From assembly GCA_001939145.1 (NCBI GenBank), contig LSRX01000462.1, positions 146,960-210,959 on the forward strand: DNA of 64,000 bases, read 5' to 3'. Positions 20,157-30,386 of this stretch are shown here, one piece after another. Position numbers and translations under genes: made by a program. Position 1 is the first letter of the stretch. Each line of letters starts with the position of its first letter. The stretch comes from Symbiodinium microadriaticum (taxonomy: Eukaryota; Sar; Dinophyceae; Suessiales; Symbiodiniaceae). Under the pieces are notes generated by a model. The model saw only the letters and a program-made list of their open reading frames with translations. It did not search any database and was not told the origin of the DNA.

Positions 20157-20245
20157 TCATGCAGAGTGTTGCGGCGCTGTGTATGTTGTCTGGATGCGGT
20201 GCGCAACAGCCGCAAAGATGAAGGAGGTAATATCTGAGCTAGGCG
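20157..20245 (-). CDS. gene D exon 3 with stop (putative)
   Basis: PSSDITSFIFAAVAHRIQTT then YTAPQHSA and a TGA. The acceptor ATCTGGCAG closes a 37-nt intron. A competing frame on the same strand (RLAQILPPSSLRLLRTASRQ) is open, but the exon 2 phase selects the one given. Confidence 0.5.
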
Positions 20246-20282
20246 CTGCCAGATGTGATCATCAAAAACCAAAAGCGGCCAC

Positions 20283-20390
20283 TGCTGGCGGGGGCCCATA
20301 TGGTGGGCCATAGGGGGGGGGGCCTCATGGCAGCTTTAGCAGCACGCCTGGCAGCTTGCTTTGCCTTTCTTGGTGTAGCCTTTGGTCTCG
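20283..20390 (-). CDS. gene D exon 2, basic Ala/Pro-rich (putative)
   Basis: RPKATPRKAKQAARRAAKAA then MRPPPLWPTIWAPAS. The Lys/Arg/Ala run resembles histone-like or nucleic-acid-binding tails. It contains a run of ten C on this strand, so its length needs checking: one base more or less would change everything downstream. Bounded by 34-nt (20391-20424) and 37-nt (20246-20282) introns. Confidence 0.5.
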
Positions 20391-20424
20391 CTGAACCAGG
20401 ACCCGGCATGGCGCGGCATTTTAC

Positions 20425-20528
20425 CTATGGCAAACCAAGTATGGCACTGTGCTGTGCCTGGTGACCAGTCGAGGTGATGCTTGCACTTCAGGTTCTGGCC
20501 TAGCTTGTTGCGATGCACAGCGTAATTA
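20425..20528 (-). CDS. gene D exon 1, Cys/His-rich (putative)
   Basis: NYAVHRNKLGQNLKCKHHLD then WSPGTAQCHTWFAI. Cys and His spacing (CKHH...CH) hints at metal binding, but no defined zinc-finger pattern was recognised. Donor GTAAAA. The upstream limit TTTGGACAG is provisional, so more exons may precede. Confidence 0.5.
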
Positions 20529-20578
20529 CTGTCCAAATCCCATCATGACAGTAAGCTCTGAATCCTAATCTCGACATC

Positions 20579-20688
20579 TACCTAGTCTCCAATGTAGTTC
20601 CTTCTTATTTTGGGGGGTCCCTCATAGGACCTACATGCTGTAATGGTTCAACCCACAACAGGAACTACAACGGAGACTATACGTAGAC
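20579..20688. mobile_element. family C element
   Basis: CTAGTCTCCAATGTAGTTCC to GGAACTACAACGGAGACTAT. Confidence 0.85.
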
Positions 20689-20754
20689 CGACCGCCCTGA
20701 AACCCTAAAAAACCTAAACCCTGCACCCAGAACCCTTAAACCCGAAACCCAAAC

Positions 20755-20834
20755 ACTAGTAGAGACAAATTCAGTGTAGAGCTCGTTAAGGAAGCCTCGC
20801 AGGACCTGTGCAGAGAGCTCTCTGATTACCTTCT
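20755..20834 (-). CDS. alpha-helical exon (putative, strand uncertain)
   Basis: EKVIRELSAQVLRGFLNELY then TEFVSTS. Acceptor GGTTCTTTAG, donor GTTTGG. The helical repeat-like composition is typical of organellar RNA-binding helical-repeat proteins, which is only a hint. The plus strand offers SVELVKEASQDLCRELSDYL with a stop. Confidence 0.45.
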
Positions 20835-21119
20835 CTAAAGAACCCTAATTCTGGCGCCTCTTTGAACGCCCTAAACATCTCCCTGAACACTAAACCCTGA
20901 ACCTTAAACCCTAAGCTCTACACTCCTAATCCCCACACCCCTGGCCCTAAACCCTAAACCTTAAACCCTCTGCCCTAAACCTTAAGCCCTAAACCTTAAA
21001 CCCTAAACCCTAAACCTTAAACCCTAAGCTCTACACTCCTAATCCCCACACCCCGGGTGTGGGGACTAAACACTAAAAGCGCCAAGACCAAAACTTCGAG
21101 ATCCAAGACCCAATATCCC

Positions 21120-21334
21120 CAGGGAGAACCCAATACCCCTTAATTAAGGAATATACCTTATAGACTTTAGTAGGGGCCTTAGTAGGTCCTGTTTGGGATT
21201 ACCTTCTAGGATTCTAAACATGAACCATAAAAGGCAACTACTTAGGAGGAGCCTATGGGTAAACTATCGTAGGGGTCTTAATGGTATGCTGTAAGGTCTT
21301 TCGTCCTTAATTAAGGGGTAGTGGGTTCTCTGGG
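21120..21334. mobile_element. family A element carrying a nested family B element
   Basis: A left arm AGGGAGAACCCAATACCCC, then B from about 21176 to 21258 (GTAGGTCCTGTTTGGGATTA to AGGAGCCTATGGGTA), then the A right half to GTGGGTTCTCTGGG. Confidence 0.8.
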
Positions 21335-21397
21335 TCCCGTCCTGCGTCCAATCTGACTCGAACTCTTGGACGATGGACCAGTCGGCGCTGCCGTCAC
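21335..21397 (-). CDS. exon abutting a family A element (putative)
   Basis: DGSADWSIVQEFESDWTQDG then TQ. The acceptor is GGGAGAGCAG. The frame runs directly into the A tip (CCCAGAGAACCC) with no GT, so a non-GT donor or disruption by insertion is possible. A short frame (LGILGLGSRSFGLGAF) lies just beyond the far tip. Confidence 0.4.
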
Positions 21398-21887
21398 CTG
21401 CTCTCCCAAGGGTCTTAAACGGTTTAGGGTTTAAGGGTTAAGGGTTTAAGGGTTAAGGGTTTAGGGTTTAAGGGTTGAGGGTTAAGGGTTTCAGGGTCCG
21501 TTGAACATACCATATCACTTGTTTAAGGAAGATTCTTGAAATTATAGTCTGACAGGTATTTACAGAATACTCCTTAAATTATAGCCTGACACTTACTTAT
21601 GCAGTATCCCTTATAAATTACAGTCTAATCCCTGCTAGGATTTGAAGTATATCCCTCAATTCAATGATATTGGAAGGTCTGGGTGGTTCTAAACTTAGGG
21701 CACTACGACAGTAGCACAATCAACGGAGCCCTGCACCAAAATGGACCTCCATGGCTTGTCGCGTCGTCACCAAGAGGAATGTCGGCCCTAGTGTCCTTCT
21801 CGAGGAAGCTTCGAACCCACTCAGGGTTTAGGGTTTAGGGTTGGTTAGGGTTTAGGGTTCAGGGTTTAGGGTTTAGGGTTTAGGGAC

Positions 21888-22099
21888 AGCGGTCATGAGG
21901 CCAACTCGGTGGCCCAGAATTGGCAGCCTCAAAAATGCGATTCGTCGCGGCAATCACCAGGTCCTTCCTCGCGCTTGCGGAGCAGGTCTCCTTTTGGCGG
22001 TGCTCCAATGACATGTGCATCATACGCAGCTGACTGGGCAGAACTGAAGCTGGAAATGGCCTTGCGAACCTCGGTCTCAATCTCCTTCCTGTCGTCGAC
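21888..22099 (-). CDS. two-exon coding block with a 49-nt intron (putative)
   Basis: Exon 22013-22099 gives VDDRKEIETEVRKAISSFSS then AQSAAYDAH. Exon 21888-21963 gives DLVIAATNRIFEAANSGPPS then WPHDR. The intron 21964-22012 runs GTCATT to GAGGAAG and links the frames in phase 0. Both exons are charged and helical. Acceptor GGGTTTAG; donor GTCCCT at the far end. Unrecognised. Confidence 0.55.
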
Positions 22100-22104
22100 C
22101 TAAA

Positions 22105-22400
22105 CCCTGAACCATAAACCCTAGAACCCCCCTAAAATCCTAAAGCCCTAAATCCCTAAAGCTCTAAAACCTTATTAAAGCCCCAAAACCCTAAACCCTA
22201 AAACCCCAAACCCCAAAACCCTAAACCCTGAACCCTAAAGCCCTAAAACCCTCAACCTTAAACCATAAAGCCCTACAACCTTAAACCCTAAAACCCCAAA
22301 CCCCAAAACCCTAAACCCTAAACCCTAAGCCCTAAATCCCTAAACCCGAAAACCCTCAAACCCTAAACCCCAAAACTCTATACCCTATATCCCAAAACCT
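22105..22400. repeat. CCCTAAA array
   Basis: Dense CCCTAAA and CCCTAAAA units. Confidence 0.95.
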
Positions 22401-22596
22401 TAAATGGCCTTAGGGGGCTCCGGGCCTTCGTAGACCAAAAAACTATCCGGGAGCTTTTCTAGTACCCTAGGCCCGAAGGGGAGATTAACCTTTTTTACAA
22501 CCAGAATCCCTACTTTACAACCACGGACACTGCTTTCGGTGTGAGAATCCCCACTTTTCAAGTGTCGATCCTCAGAACGCCCATGTTGAAGCCCGT

Positions 22597-22757
22597 CTGC
22601 ATGTCTGTTTGCATTCTGTTTGCATGTCTGCATGCTTGCATTATGTTTGCATGTCTGCCCGTTTGCATGTCTGTCTGCATGATTACATGTCTGTTTGCAT
22701 GTCTACATGTCTGTTTGCATGTCTGCATGTCTGTTTGCATGTTTACATGTCTGTTTA
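22597..22757. repeat. TGTCTGTTTGCATG imperfect tandem repeat
   Basis: About seven 22-24 bp units of GCATGTCTGTTTGCATGTCT. Confidence 0.9.
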
Positions 22758-23464
22758 AACCACGATACAGATACGAAGTATTGCCTAGGATGTCCTGTAT
22801 ACGACAGCACACACCCGCTACAAACCAAGATAAAGTTACGAAGTATTGCCCGGGTTAATTTACAGTGTCCCAAGTCCCTATGGGGAGACCAGAAGCACGT
22901 GGCCGCACAGCGTATGCATTGACAGTCAGTGCAGGCGTGGGCTTTTACCCTAAACCCTACACCGATACCCTGACCCAAAACAAAGAACCTAAGCCACAAC
23001 AGCGGACATCAAAACATGTTGGGACCATCTACAATCTACAACCTCATAACAACTCTGATACAACCCTCGTATGATTTTGTCGAAGCTCCTTGAACATCGG
23101 GAAACCCCTATGAAGAACGCTACCATCAACGTAAAGCCGACCTGGTTGGACGTATACCAGAAGTTTGGAACGGACCCGAAGAAATAGTACCAATGATGAC
23201 TCATGGCCTAAGCCAGGGCTACATATTTACTTGCACAGTATCCCAGGGGAACTACCCTAAACCAAAAACCCTAAACCCTTAACCCTAAACCCTGAACCCT
23301 AAACCCTAAACCCCTAAACCCAAACCCCTGAACCCCTAAACCCTAAACCAGGATTATAGTACCCACAAGAGGATAAAGGCTACCTGCCCTGCTACAAACC
23401 CGTATATGAAACCACCAAAACAAAGACCCAGGAGGCTCGTAACGGGGCTAGGCAAGGAAGAACT

Positions 23465-23552
23465 GGGTTCTTTGTAAGGGAGTTTTATTCAAGTTACCAC
23501 CATGGGGGTCTATGGTAAATAATATGGTTCGTTTATTATGGTACCTTAAATT
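23465..23552. mobile_element. family I element truncated into a telomere array
   Basis: GGGTTCTTTGTAAGGGAGTT arm intact; the right arm breaks off at GGTACCTTAAATTTAGGGTT. Confidence 0.65.
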
Positions 23553-23910
23553 TAGGGTTTAGAGGGTTTAGGGTTTAGGGTTTAGGATTTAGGGTTGAGA
23601 GTTGAAGCACCTGGAAACCCCACGAACATCTGCAAAACACCGAAACCACCACAGCAACATCAAGACAACCCTATAGCTGCTTACAGGTCCTTTACAAAAC
23701 CTACCAACAAACCTTAGGGGCCGAGTACCTTAGCCCAAAAAAGGATACCCTTTTGAAATAGGTTTATATAAGCCCCAAATAGACTCAGCACCCTAAGAAA
23801 CTCTTCACAAAACCTAAACCCTAAACCCAAAACCCAAAACCCAAAACCCTGAACCCTAAACCCTAAACCCAAAACCCTGAACCCTGAACCCTGAACCCTA
23901 AACTGTATAC

Positions 23911-23983
23911 CTCGTGGAGGTCCGTTTGGATTGGAGGAGGAGCAGGCCTGGGCATGGCAGTCACCGAAGAGGCTTCGGGGATT
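23911..23983 (-). CDS. Pro-rich exon (putative)
   Basis: IPEASSVTAMPRPAPPPIQT then DLHE. Acceptor AACCCGCCAG, donor GTATAC followed by telomere units. Confidence 0.5.
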
Positions 23984-23990
23984 CTGGCGG

Positions 23991-24269
23991 GTTACCCATC
24001 ATAGGCCCCAAAGTAGGGTTATAGGGCTTAGGGGTTTAGGGTTATAGGGTTTAGGGTTATCGGGCTTAGGGTTTAGGGTTTAGGGTTTAGGTAGTTACCC
24101 ATCATAGGCCCCTAAACTCAAGACTTAGGATTTCAGGTTGGGGATTTAGGGTTCGGAAATGAATGAACCTTACCCATCATAGGCCCCTGAGTAGTTCCCT
24201 TTTTATGGTTCATATTTAGCATCCTATAAGGTAATCCCGAAAAGGAACTTCTAAGGAGCCTATGGTTAC
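23991..24269. mobile_element. family B copy plus two B left-end fragments among telomere repeats
   Basis: ACCCATCATAGGCCCC occurs at 23994 and 24095, each followed directly by TTTAGGG units, and then as a complete element at 24171-24269. Confidence 0.7.
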
Positions 24270-25019
24270 TTGAGGGATTCGGTCTTGCGGGCTTACTGTT
24301 TGAAGCGGCTCGGGGGGTTTTTGGGCCTTAACGGTTAGTTTTTTTTTTTTTTTGTGGCGGGGGGGTTTAATCACTGGAGTAGATTTGGAGGTAAAGGCAC
24401 TCCCCCTGCTTCTTTGGCCTGCTATTTTGATGCAGTTGTGGTCTTAGGGACCTGCAGTTTGATGTACTCTTAGTGTTCGGGTTTGTCCCCCCTAAAATCT
24501 AAGCCCTAAACCTTGGTTTTGTAATGAGTTCTGGTAGGAATGGTTGTTTCTCTCGGTCAGCTCTACTGGTAGCAAGGAATCTGCCAGGAGACACGGGAGA
24601 ACTGAGAATTTGCTACGGGGCCTCATTTTATATCCAGATACTGGGCATGGAGTTACATGAATTCCTTCCCAAGCGCCGTGGTGCATTCAAACAGCTAACA
24701 GTGATAGAATACCTTATTGAGCATGACCACCACGACCCCCAGGACCACGACGATGACCACTACGACTAGACCAGGACACCGTGACGACCACCACAAACGA
24801 CCGCCAGGAGAGCCAACCGGAACGGTTTCACCTGCTCCAGGGAGGCACCGGAAGGCCCAGCCCTTATAAACACCAATCACCGAAATCGTGGGATACGCTT
24901 CCTCAAGCCCTATTGAATCGCATAAGACCCCACATCCTGCAGCAACTGATTGTTAAAAACCCTATAAACCCCAGTGAATCTACTATACAGGCTATACTAA
25001 GCCTGTAGGGTGGTCTCAG

Positions 25020-25052
25020 GCGCCGGCGAAGAGAAGTCGCTCGGAAGCTGCG
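25020..25052 (+). CDS. micro-exon candidate
   Basis: APAKRSRSEAA between GGTCTCAG and GTAACT. Confidence 0.3.
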
Positions 25053-25337
25053 GTAACTACCTGACCGGGAGCATCTTACCCATACCTTCCGAAATCCCGT
25101 AACGAAGGAATATGTATGTGTATGTGTATATATATATATACATACATACACACACCTCAATTCCTATATTGGGGATTCTACTATACTTCTAAGGCATGTT
25201 CCTTGATGAAGGGATTTTGGAAGGTCTGGGTGGTCAGTCTTGTTGCTTGATGGTCTCCGGATTCTTGCCGTGCCTTTGCCCGAGTATCCAGGAAGAACTT
25301 GAAGGGTAAAGGTCCACCCCTTCGCGCTGCATGTACC

Positions 25338-25508
25338 CTTACCTGTAATCTCCATTGTAGTTCCTTTTTTGGTTAACCAAATCTATATTATAGGATCCTA
25401 TCCATAAATGGGCCAACCAGAAAAGGAACTACAATGGATACTACATGTAGTATGGTACCCTTGTAAAAACGGAGCCTCAGAGGGACCCTAATTTAGAGAA
25501 CTACCCAC
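25338..25508. mobile_element. family C element followed by family D right half
   Basis: C 25338-25450 (ATCTCCATTGTAGTTCCTTT arm). D remnant ends GACCCTAATTTAGAGAACTA. Confidence 0.8.
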
Positions 25509-25813
25509 TTGGCGCTCCATGTACCCTTGGATGTAGTATAGACTTTGACCCTGCACGAACTGCACAGGAAGCCCCTCTGAAGGCCTAACTGGGGTTTAGG
25601 GTTGCTTAGGGTTTATAGGGTTTAGGGTTTAGGGTCATGGACACTGAATTAGGCCCCGAAACCCTAAACAATCCTAACCTTAAACTGCAGCACTTAAGCC
25701 ATTCGAAGCAAACCCTGGCCCTAGCTAGCCCTGGCCCTGGACCGCCGCATTCATTTTCACACCAAGAGCGGCGCGGTAGAACCCTCGCGAAGGGGTCTCC
25801 CTACCATCAATAT

Positions 25814-25847
<34 letters not shown>

Positions 25848-25919
25848 CCCAAAGTCTCCATTGTAATTCCTTCTTCTGGTTTACCAGTTTTATGGTTAGG
25901 ATTCTACAATATAAATCCA
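25848..25919. mobile_element. family C left half, truncated
   Basis: AAGTCTCCATTGTAATTCCT arm; lost after ATATAAATCC where CCCTAAA repeats start. A TA microsatellite (25814-25845) precedes it. Confidence 0.7.
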
Positions 25920-26169
25920 ACATACCTCAAACCCCTAAAGCCCCTAAGACCCTAAAGCCCCTACAACCCCTAAAGGCCCTAAAACCCTAAAGCCCCTAAA
26001 CCCTCAACCCTAAACCCTGAAAACCCTAAACCCCAATATAAATCCAACATACCTAAAACCCCTAAAGCCCCTAAAACCCTAAAGCCCCTAAGACCCTAAA
26101 GGCCCTAAAACTGGAGGCCTGGAGGCGCAGCTGCCCATCCAGGCCCAAGATCCTCGCAGCCGGGGACCA

Positions 26170-26690
26170 GGGCCCGGGGGTTTGACATTTAGGGCTTTTA
26201 GGGCTTTTAGGGCTTGTAGGGTTTAGGGTTTAAGGGTTTTTAGGGGTTTTTGAGGGTTTAGGGTTTAGGGCTTTTAGGGCTTCTTTGGAGCTTTTGGGGC
26301 CGTTAGAGGCTTGTAGGGCTTTTAGGGTAAGTTTCGGGATTTTAGGGCATTTAGGGCTTTTAGGGTTTTAAGGTGGACATGTGCACTCACTCACCGAAGC
26401 TCAGGGTTCAGGGTTCAGGATTTTGGGGGCTTCGGGAGTTTTGGAAGTTCAGGTTTAGGGCCTAGGTTTTGGGAAGTCTTTGGGGGCGTGGCCTTGGGGT
26501 TTAGGAGGTTAGGGTTTAGGCGTTCATAAGCGGTTTTAAAGTTTAGGGGTTTAGGTTGAGAGTTTTCAAGACTCTTCTCGCCCGGCTCGGGCTTAGACAC
26601 ATTTACCCGCCCAACTCGAAACCTCTCAATGCAGTGACGGTTTAGGGTTTAGGGTTCAGGGTTTAGGGTATAGGGTTTAGGGTTAAAGGA
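26170..26690. repeat. degenerate telomere-type array
   Basis: TTTAGGG, TTTTAGGGC and TTCAGGG units with a few short unique interruptions. Confidence 0.85.
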
Positions 26691-26952
26691 TCGTCTTGCT
26701 AAGGTTCAAGGAGTGATCCTTTACCTGATTGCCTTTAGGGGAGGGACGACGCGCAACATTGGAAGCCGTCTGCGCCTGTGCATTGTGTTTTGCCCTACGT
26801 CCCAAGCAATTTTGAAGATTCGGCAAAATCACGTCATTACACCCTAAGTTCTAGGCCCCAAACAATTTTTGAAGACAAACCCTAAAGCCTGCCCCCGTGA
26901 CCTGAACCCAAGCCCTGAACCCTTAACCCGGAACTTAACCCCGATCCCAAAC

Positions 26953-27011
26953 TTCGAATGAATGCTGCTGCGACAGCTCAGCTCCGTGCGGGAAGACGTG
27001 CGTGAGGATGC
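26953..27011 (-). CDS. short exon (putative)
   Basis: ILTHVFPHGAELSQQHSFE after two bases; acceptor CCAGTCAAG, donor GTTTGG. Confidence 0.4.
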
Positions 27012-27020
27012 CTTGACTGG

Positions 27021-27116
27021 TTTACCCTTAGCATCAAAATAACCCAAAAGCCTTACATAATAAGGTCTTTGGACCCAAAATAGCCTCAAATTATGAGTCT
27101 TTTGAGGGTAAGGGTG
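27021..27116. mobile_element. family E element
   Basis: TACCCTTAGCATCAAAATAA to ATGAGTCTTTTGAGGGTA, 10 bp from exon 26953-27011. Confidence 0.85.
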
Positions 27117-27175
27117 AAGGGTCCAGGATGCCCTGCCCCGGAATCCCGAAACCCCCGAACCCCGAAAACCCTGTA

Positions 27176-27508
27176 CACAGAGAGCCCAGCACCCCTTACT
27201 TAAACTTAAGTGTATACATTCCCTAAAGCATGAATATTCAGGCCCCGATAATTTAAGGCACATATTCCATATTCCTTAATTTTAAAGGCTATTTGGTGGG
27301 CTCCCTGCATATATCAACCATGTAGGAGCCTCCACCCAGGACCTTACTGCACAGTTTACAGGGCTTCCAGGGCTACTTCGAACCCTCAAGGCACTCTTGG
27401 CAAGTGGCTATAAGTACCCATAGGCTCCTAAGTAGTTCCTGTTTATGGTTCATAACTAGAATTCTATAAGGGAATCCCAAAAAGGAGCTACTAAGGAGCC
27501 TATAAGTA
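27176..27508. mobile_element. diverged family A, then family B
   Basis: A 27176-27306 (GAGAGCCCAGCACCCC, right TIR GGTGGGCTCCCTG). B 27413-27508 (ACCCATAGGCTCCTAAGTAG to AAGGAGCCTATAAGTA). Confidence 0.65.
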
Positions 27509-27587
27509 GGGTCGTTTAAAGCGTCGACGTGATTCGGATCTAAAGTTCGGAGGATCTGTGTACATAGAAGCTGGATTTATCCTACCC

Positions 27588-27790
27588 TCTGCGTCCAGGG
27601 AACTTGGTCCTGGAAGTCTCTAAACCCTACCTTAAGCTACCAAAACCTACTTTTTTGTAGGATCCCTATAAATTCCATATTAGGGGTTTATAATAAGAAC
27701 CTACAAAAAAGTAGGCTATGGTAGCTTAAGGTATATAAACCCTAAACCGTGTCTAGGGCCCTATACCGGACTTGGAAGCATCGGGCTAGC
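27588..27790. mobile_element. family P element split by family N and telomere units
   Basis: N at 27628-27738 has near-perfect TIRs TACCTTAAGCTACC and GGTAGCTTAAGGTA. The flanks match the P copy at 41139-41217 (CTTCCAGGGACC, AGGGCCCTAACTG). Confidence 0.6.
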
Positions 27791-27799
27791 TATGCTTAA

Positions 27800-28515
27800 G
27801 CAGCTCAAACCCGCTAACCCTGACCCTTCACGTAGACGCCTTGCAGAGAAACAACTCTGAATAGTAGACGTGTACTAGGTCGCACTCCTTGTGCTCGCAA
27901 CCGTTATGTCAATGACGCTTAACTCTTCTGAACAAGTAGTTCTATACAATTTTTATGTCCGAACGTCATCTCATGCGAAACGTTTTGGTCGAGATTGGTG
28001 TGAGGGTTTAGGGTTTAGAGTCCACTCTCAAGATCTGGGGCTGCAATGGGACCTGTAAGTCTACAACCTACCAGTTCAGGAACGACGAAAGATTTAACCA
28101 AACTGCAATGTGCAACGGTTCATGTACCCATATGAGGCATAGATACTATGGCTCTAAAGTCGCTACATAGGAACCCCCGTAAAGCATAAACATACGCCAC
28201 ATACATAAATGGACGCTCTGAAACCCTCGTATCAACCCTGTAAACAGTAAACATCCTAGAAACCCCTTTTGACAACCTTTATAGGAACCATTGATAGTTT
28301 GGCTCCAAACTACTACCTACGAACCCCTGTAACGCCTAATATAGGAAACCTTTAACCTACAGCCTAGACCCGGCAATGAAAACTCGGGTCTAAAACCGGC
28401 CCATATCAACTCCTAAACCAGACGGTATCCCTCCTTAAAACACTGAAAGGCCCTATAGGGCTCCGATTACATAAACAATGGGTTGCTGGGGTATATGGCA
28501 AATGGTGAGAACCTA
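27800..28515. other. unique AT-richer stretch, no gene supported
   Basis: No array, element pair or exon with splice sites; short frames only. Confidence 0.5.
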
Positions 28516-28520
28516 TACCA

Positions 28521-28900
28521 CCCAGAGAACCCAACACCCCTTAATTAAGGCACGCGGCGCAGAAAAAAACCACCCCGGAAGCAAAACCTGACAGTTGAGG
28601 GTTGACCTCACTATCATGGAGGAGTTTAACTACTAGTGTAACTGAGTAGAGAGTAACTGTCCTGGCGTCCCATCACAGTCGCAGCAACACTATGATGAAT
28701 TGCCCTGACATACGTATTACGGCTCCCTAAATTCCCCCAACCCCTGGAGCAGCAATGCGACGATGAGCACCTGAGCGAGCAAGGTGGTTTTTTTCCCAGA
28801 CGCGTACCTTAATTAAGGAATATACCTTAAATCATAATATTAAGGGCCCTATGATTTAAGGCATATATTCCTTAAATAAAGGGGTGTTGGGTTCTCTGGG
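28521..28900. mobile_element. family A element interrupted by a separate TIR element
   Basis: The A left tip CCCAGAGAACCCAACACCCC and the complete right part (28801-28900) enclose about 240 bp. That insert has inverted ends CGCAGAAAAAAACCACC and GGTGGTTTTTTTCCCAGACG. Confidence 0.65.
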
Positions 28901-29214
28901 TCTTTAGGTCCCTAAACCCTTTTAAATCCCTAAACCCCTCCTCCACTACTTAGGGCGGGCCAATCGGGTGGCCAAGGCGGCTCGACGCGAGTGGCCCTTA
29001 AACTATAGTGACCTGAATATTAAGATTTGAGGTATCTATTCCTTGTCTAAGAGGTATTTGGGTTCTCTGGGAAACCCTAAACCCTAAACTAGCCTAAACC
29101 CTAAACCCTAAACCCTAGACCCTGAACCCTAAACCCCTAAACCCTAGACCCTGAACCCTAAACCCCTAAACCCCTACCCTAAACCCCTAAACCCCTAAAC
29201 CCTCAAGCCTAAAC

Positions 29215-29321
29215 CCTAAAGCTTCTCTTGGAAGGCGGCGCGAGGCGAGTGGATGCTTCGTGAGGTCGAAGGCCATCTGCGCCAGGTCGGTCACAGGCAG
29301 GGCCGCAAGCTCCTCTGCGAG
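29215..29321 (-). CDS. helical exon with telomere-unit donor (putative)
   Basis: LAEELAALPVTDLAQMAFDL then TKHPLASRRLPREAL plus two bases. Acceptor ACCCGGAAG, donor GTTTAG in a telomere array. Leu/Ala-rich amphipathic helices resemble helical-repeat RNA-binding proteins of alveolate organelles; this is a composition argument only. The plus frame WKAARGEWMLREVEGHLRQV is also open. Confidence 0.55.
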
Positions 29322-29339
29322 CTTCCGGGTTGAAGGCTA

Positions 29340-29545
29340 TTTCGGGTGTAGGGTTTAGGGTTTAATTGGGGTTTAGGGTTTATAGGGTTTAGGGTTTAAG
29401 GTTTAGCGGTTTAGGGTTTAAGGGTTTAGGGATTAGGGGGTTTAGGGTTTAGGGGGTTTAGGGTTTAGGGGTTTAGGGGTTTAGGGGTTAGGGTTTAGGG
29501 CTTAGGGCTTTAGGGTTTTAGGGTTCAGGGTTTAGGGTTTTAATT
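29340..29545. repeat. TTTAGGG array
   Basis: G-rich units with TTTAGGGGTTTAGGG higher order. Confidence 0.95.
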
Positions 29546-29673
29546 AGGGCCTACAGTTACAAATCCAGAGTGCTCTATATACGCTGCGAATGGGGAACAT
29601 ACCTGAACTTGCAAGGGGGGGGGGTCCGTGATCGAGTTTGAATTGCACAGTAGATTAGATAGCTTACTTCAAG

Positions 29674-29844
29674 CGGCAGTGGCCTCTGTGAGGCTTTGCG
29701 CAAAGAAGCCCCAGAAATGCCCAGAAATTACACTCTCTTACATTCCCACGGAAGGCAAGAGCTCTTTTGCGAAGACCCCTACAGACTGCAGACCATAGCC
29801 ATGACCCCAACAAGACAAGAAGAGCTAAACCGTGCTGAGAAACG
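29674..29844 (+). CDS. plus-strand exon before a family B element (putative)
   Basis: GSGLCEALRKEAPEMPRNYT, LLHSHGRQELFCEDPYRLQT, IAMTPTRQEELNRAEK. Highly charged and clearly protein-like; the reverse strand is poor. Acceptor TTACTTCAAG, possible donor GTACAA. The frame also stays open to the B element at 29878, so the exon may be longer with a non-GT donor. Confidence 0.6.
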
Positions 29845-29877
29845 GTACAAAAAGAATCTCAAGATTTCTATACTGCC

Positions 29878-29972
29878 TACCCATAGGCTCCTAAGTAGTT
29901 CCTTTTTATGGCTCATATTTAGAATCCTATAAGGTAATCCCAAAAAGGAACAACCATGGAGCCTATGGGTAT
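29878..29972. mobile_element. family B element (reference copy)
   Basis: TACCCATAGGCTCCTAAGTA to CATGGAGCCTATGGGTA. Confidence 0.9.
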
Positions 29973-30013
29973 GCTGTATACCCTAAACCCATAGACCCAT
30001 CCCACAGCCCCAG

Positions 30014-30112
30014 CAGCTATCCGAGCTCCTGAAGCACCGCTACACTCTGGTCCTGCTGCGACGGGAACACAGCCTCAAGCAGCAAAACTTGGAGCAGTCT
30101 GCTTGTACATAG
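30014..30112 (+). CDS. plus-strand terminal exon (putative)
   Basis: QLSELLKHRYTLVLLRREHS then LKQQNLEQSACT and TAG. Follows ACAGCCCCAG. It probably belongs with 29674-29844 across the B element, but the phases do not close with the donor proposed there. Another frame (AAKLGAVCLYIGIPEEARGY) is open past the stop. Confidence 0.5.
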   Translation, partial: QLSELLKHRYTLVLLRREHSLKQQNLEQSACT

Positions 30113-30386
30113 GGATCCCAGAGGAAGCCAGAGGATACGTACATTGCACCTGGAACCATCTCTACCGGTCTCTCCGTCTACTTACTTCTGTCTTTCTAAC
30201 TTTCTATCTTTGAAACTGCCTGGCCTATCGGCCTAACTATCTACCTAAATCTGACTGACTATCTACCTGTCTATTTAAATATTTGTGTGTCTGCCTGTCT
30301 ACGTGTCTGTGTGTCTATCTGCCTGTCGATCAATCAACCGGTCAACCAACCTAATCTATGTCTCTATCTCTCTATCTATCTCTCAC

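Noticed and set aside
22558..22858. Cys/His/Met-rich frames
   Set aside because: Products of the TGTCTGTTTGCATG tandem repeat.
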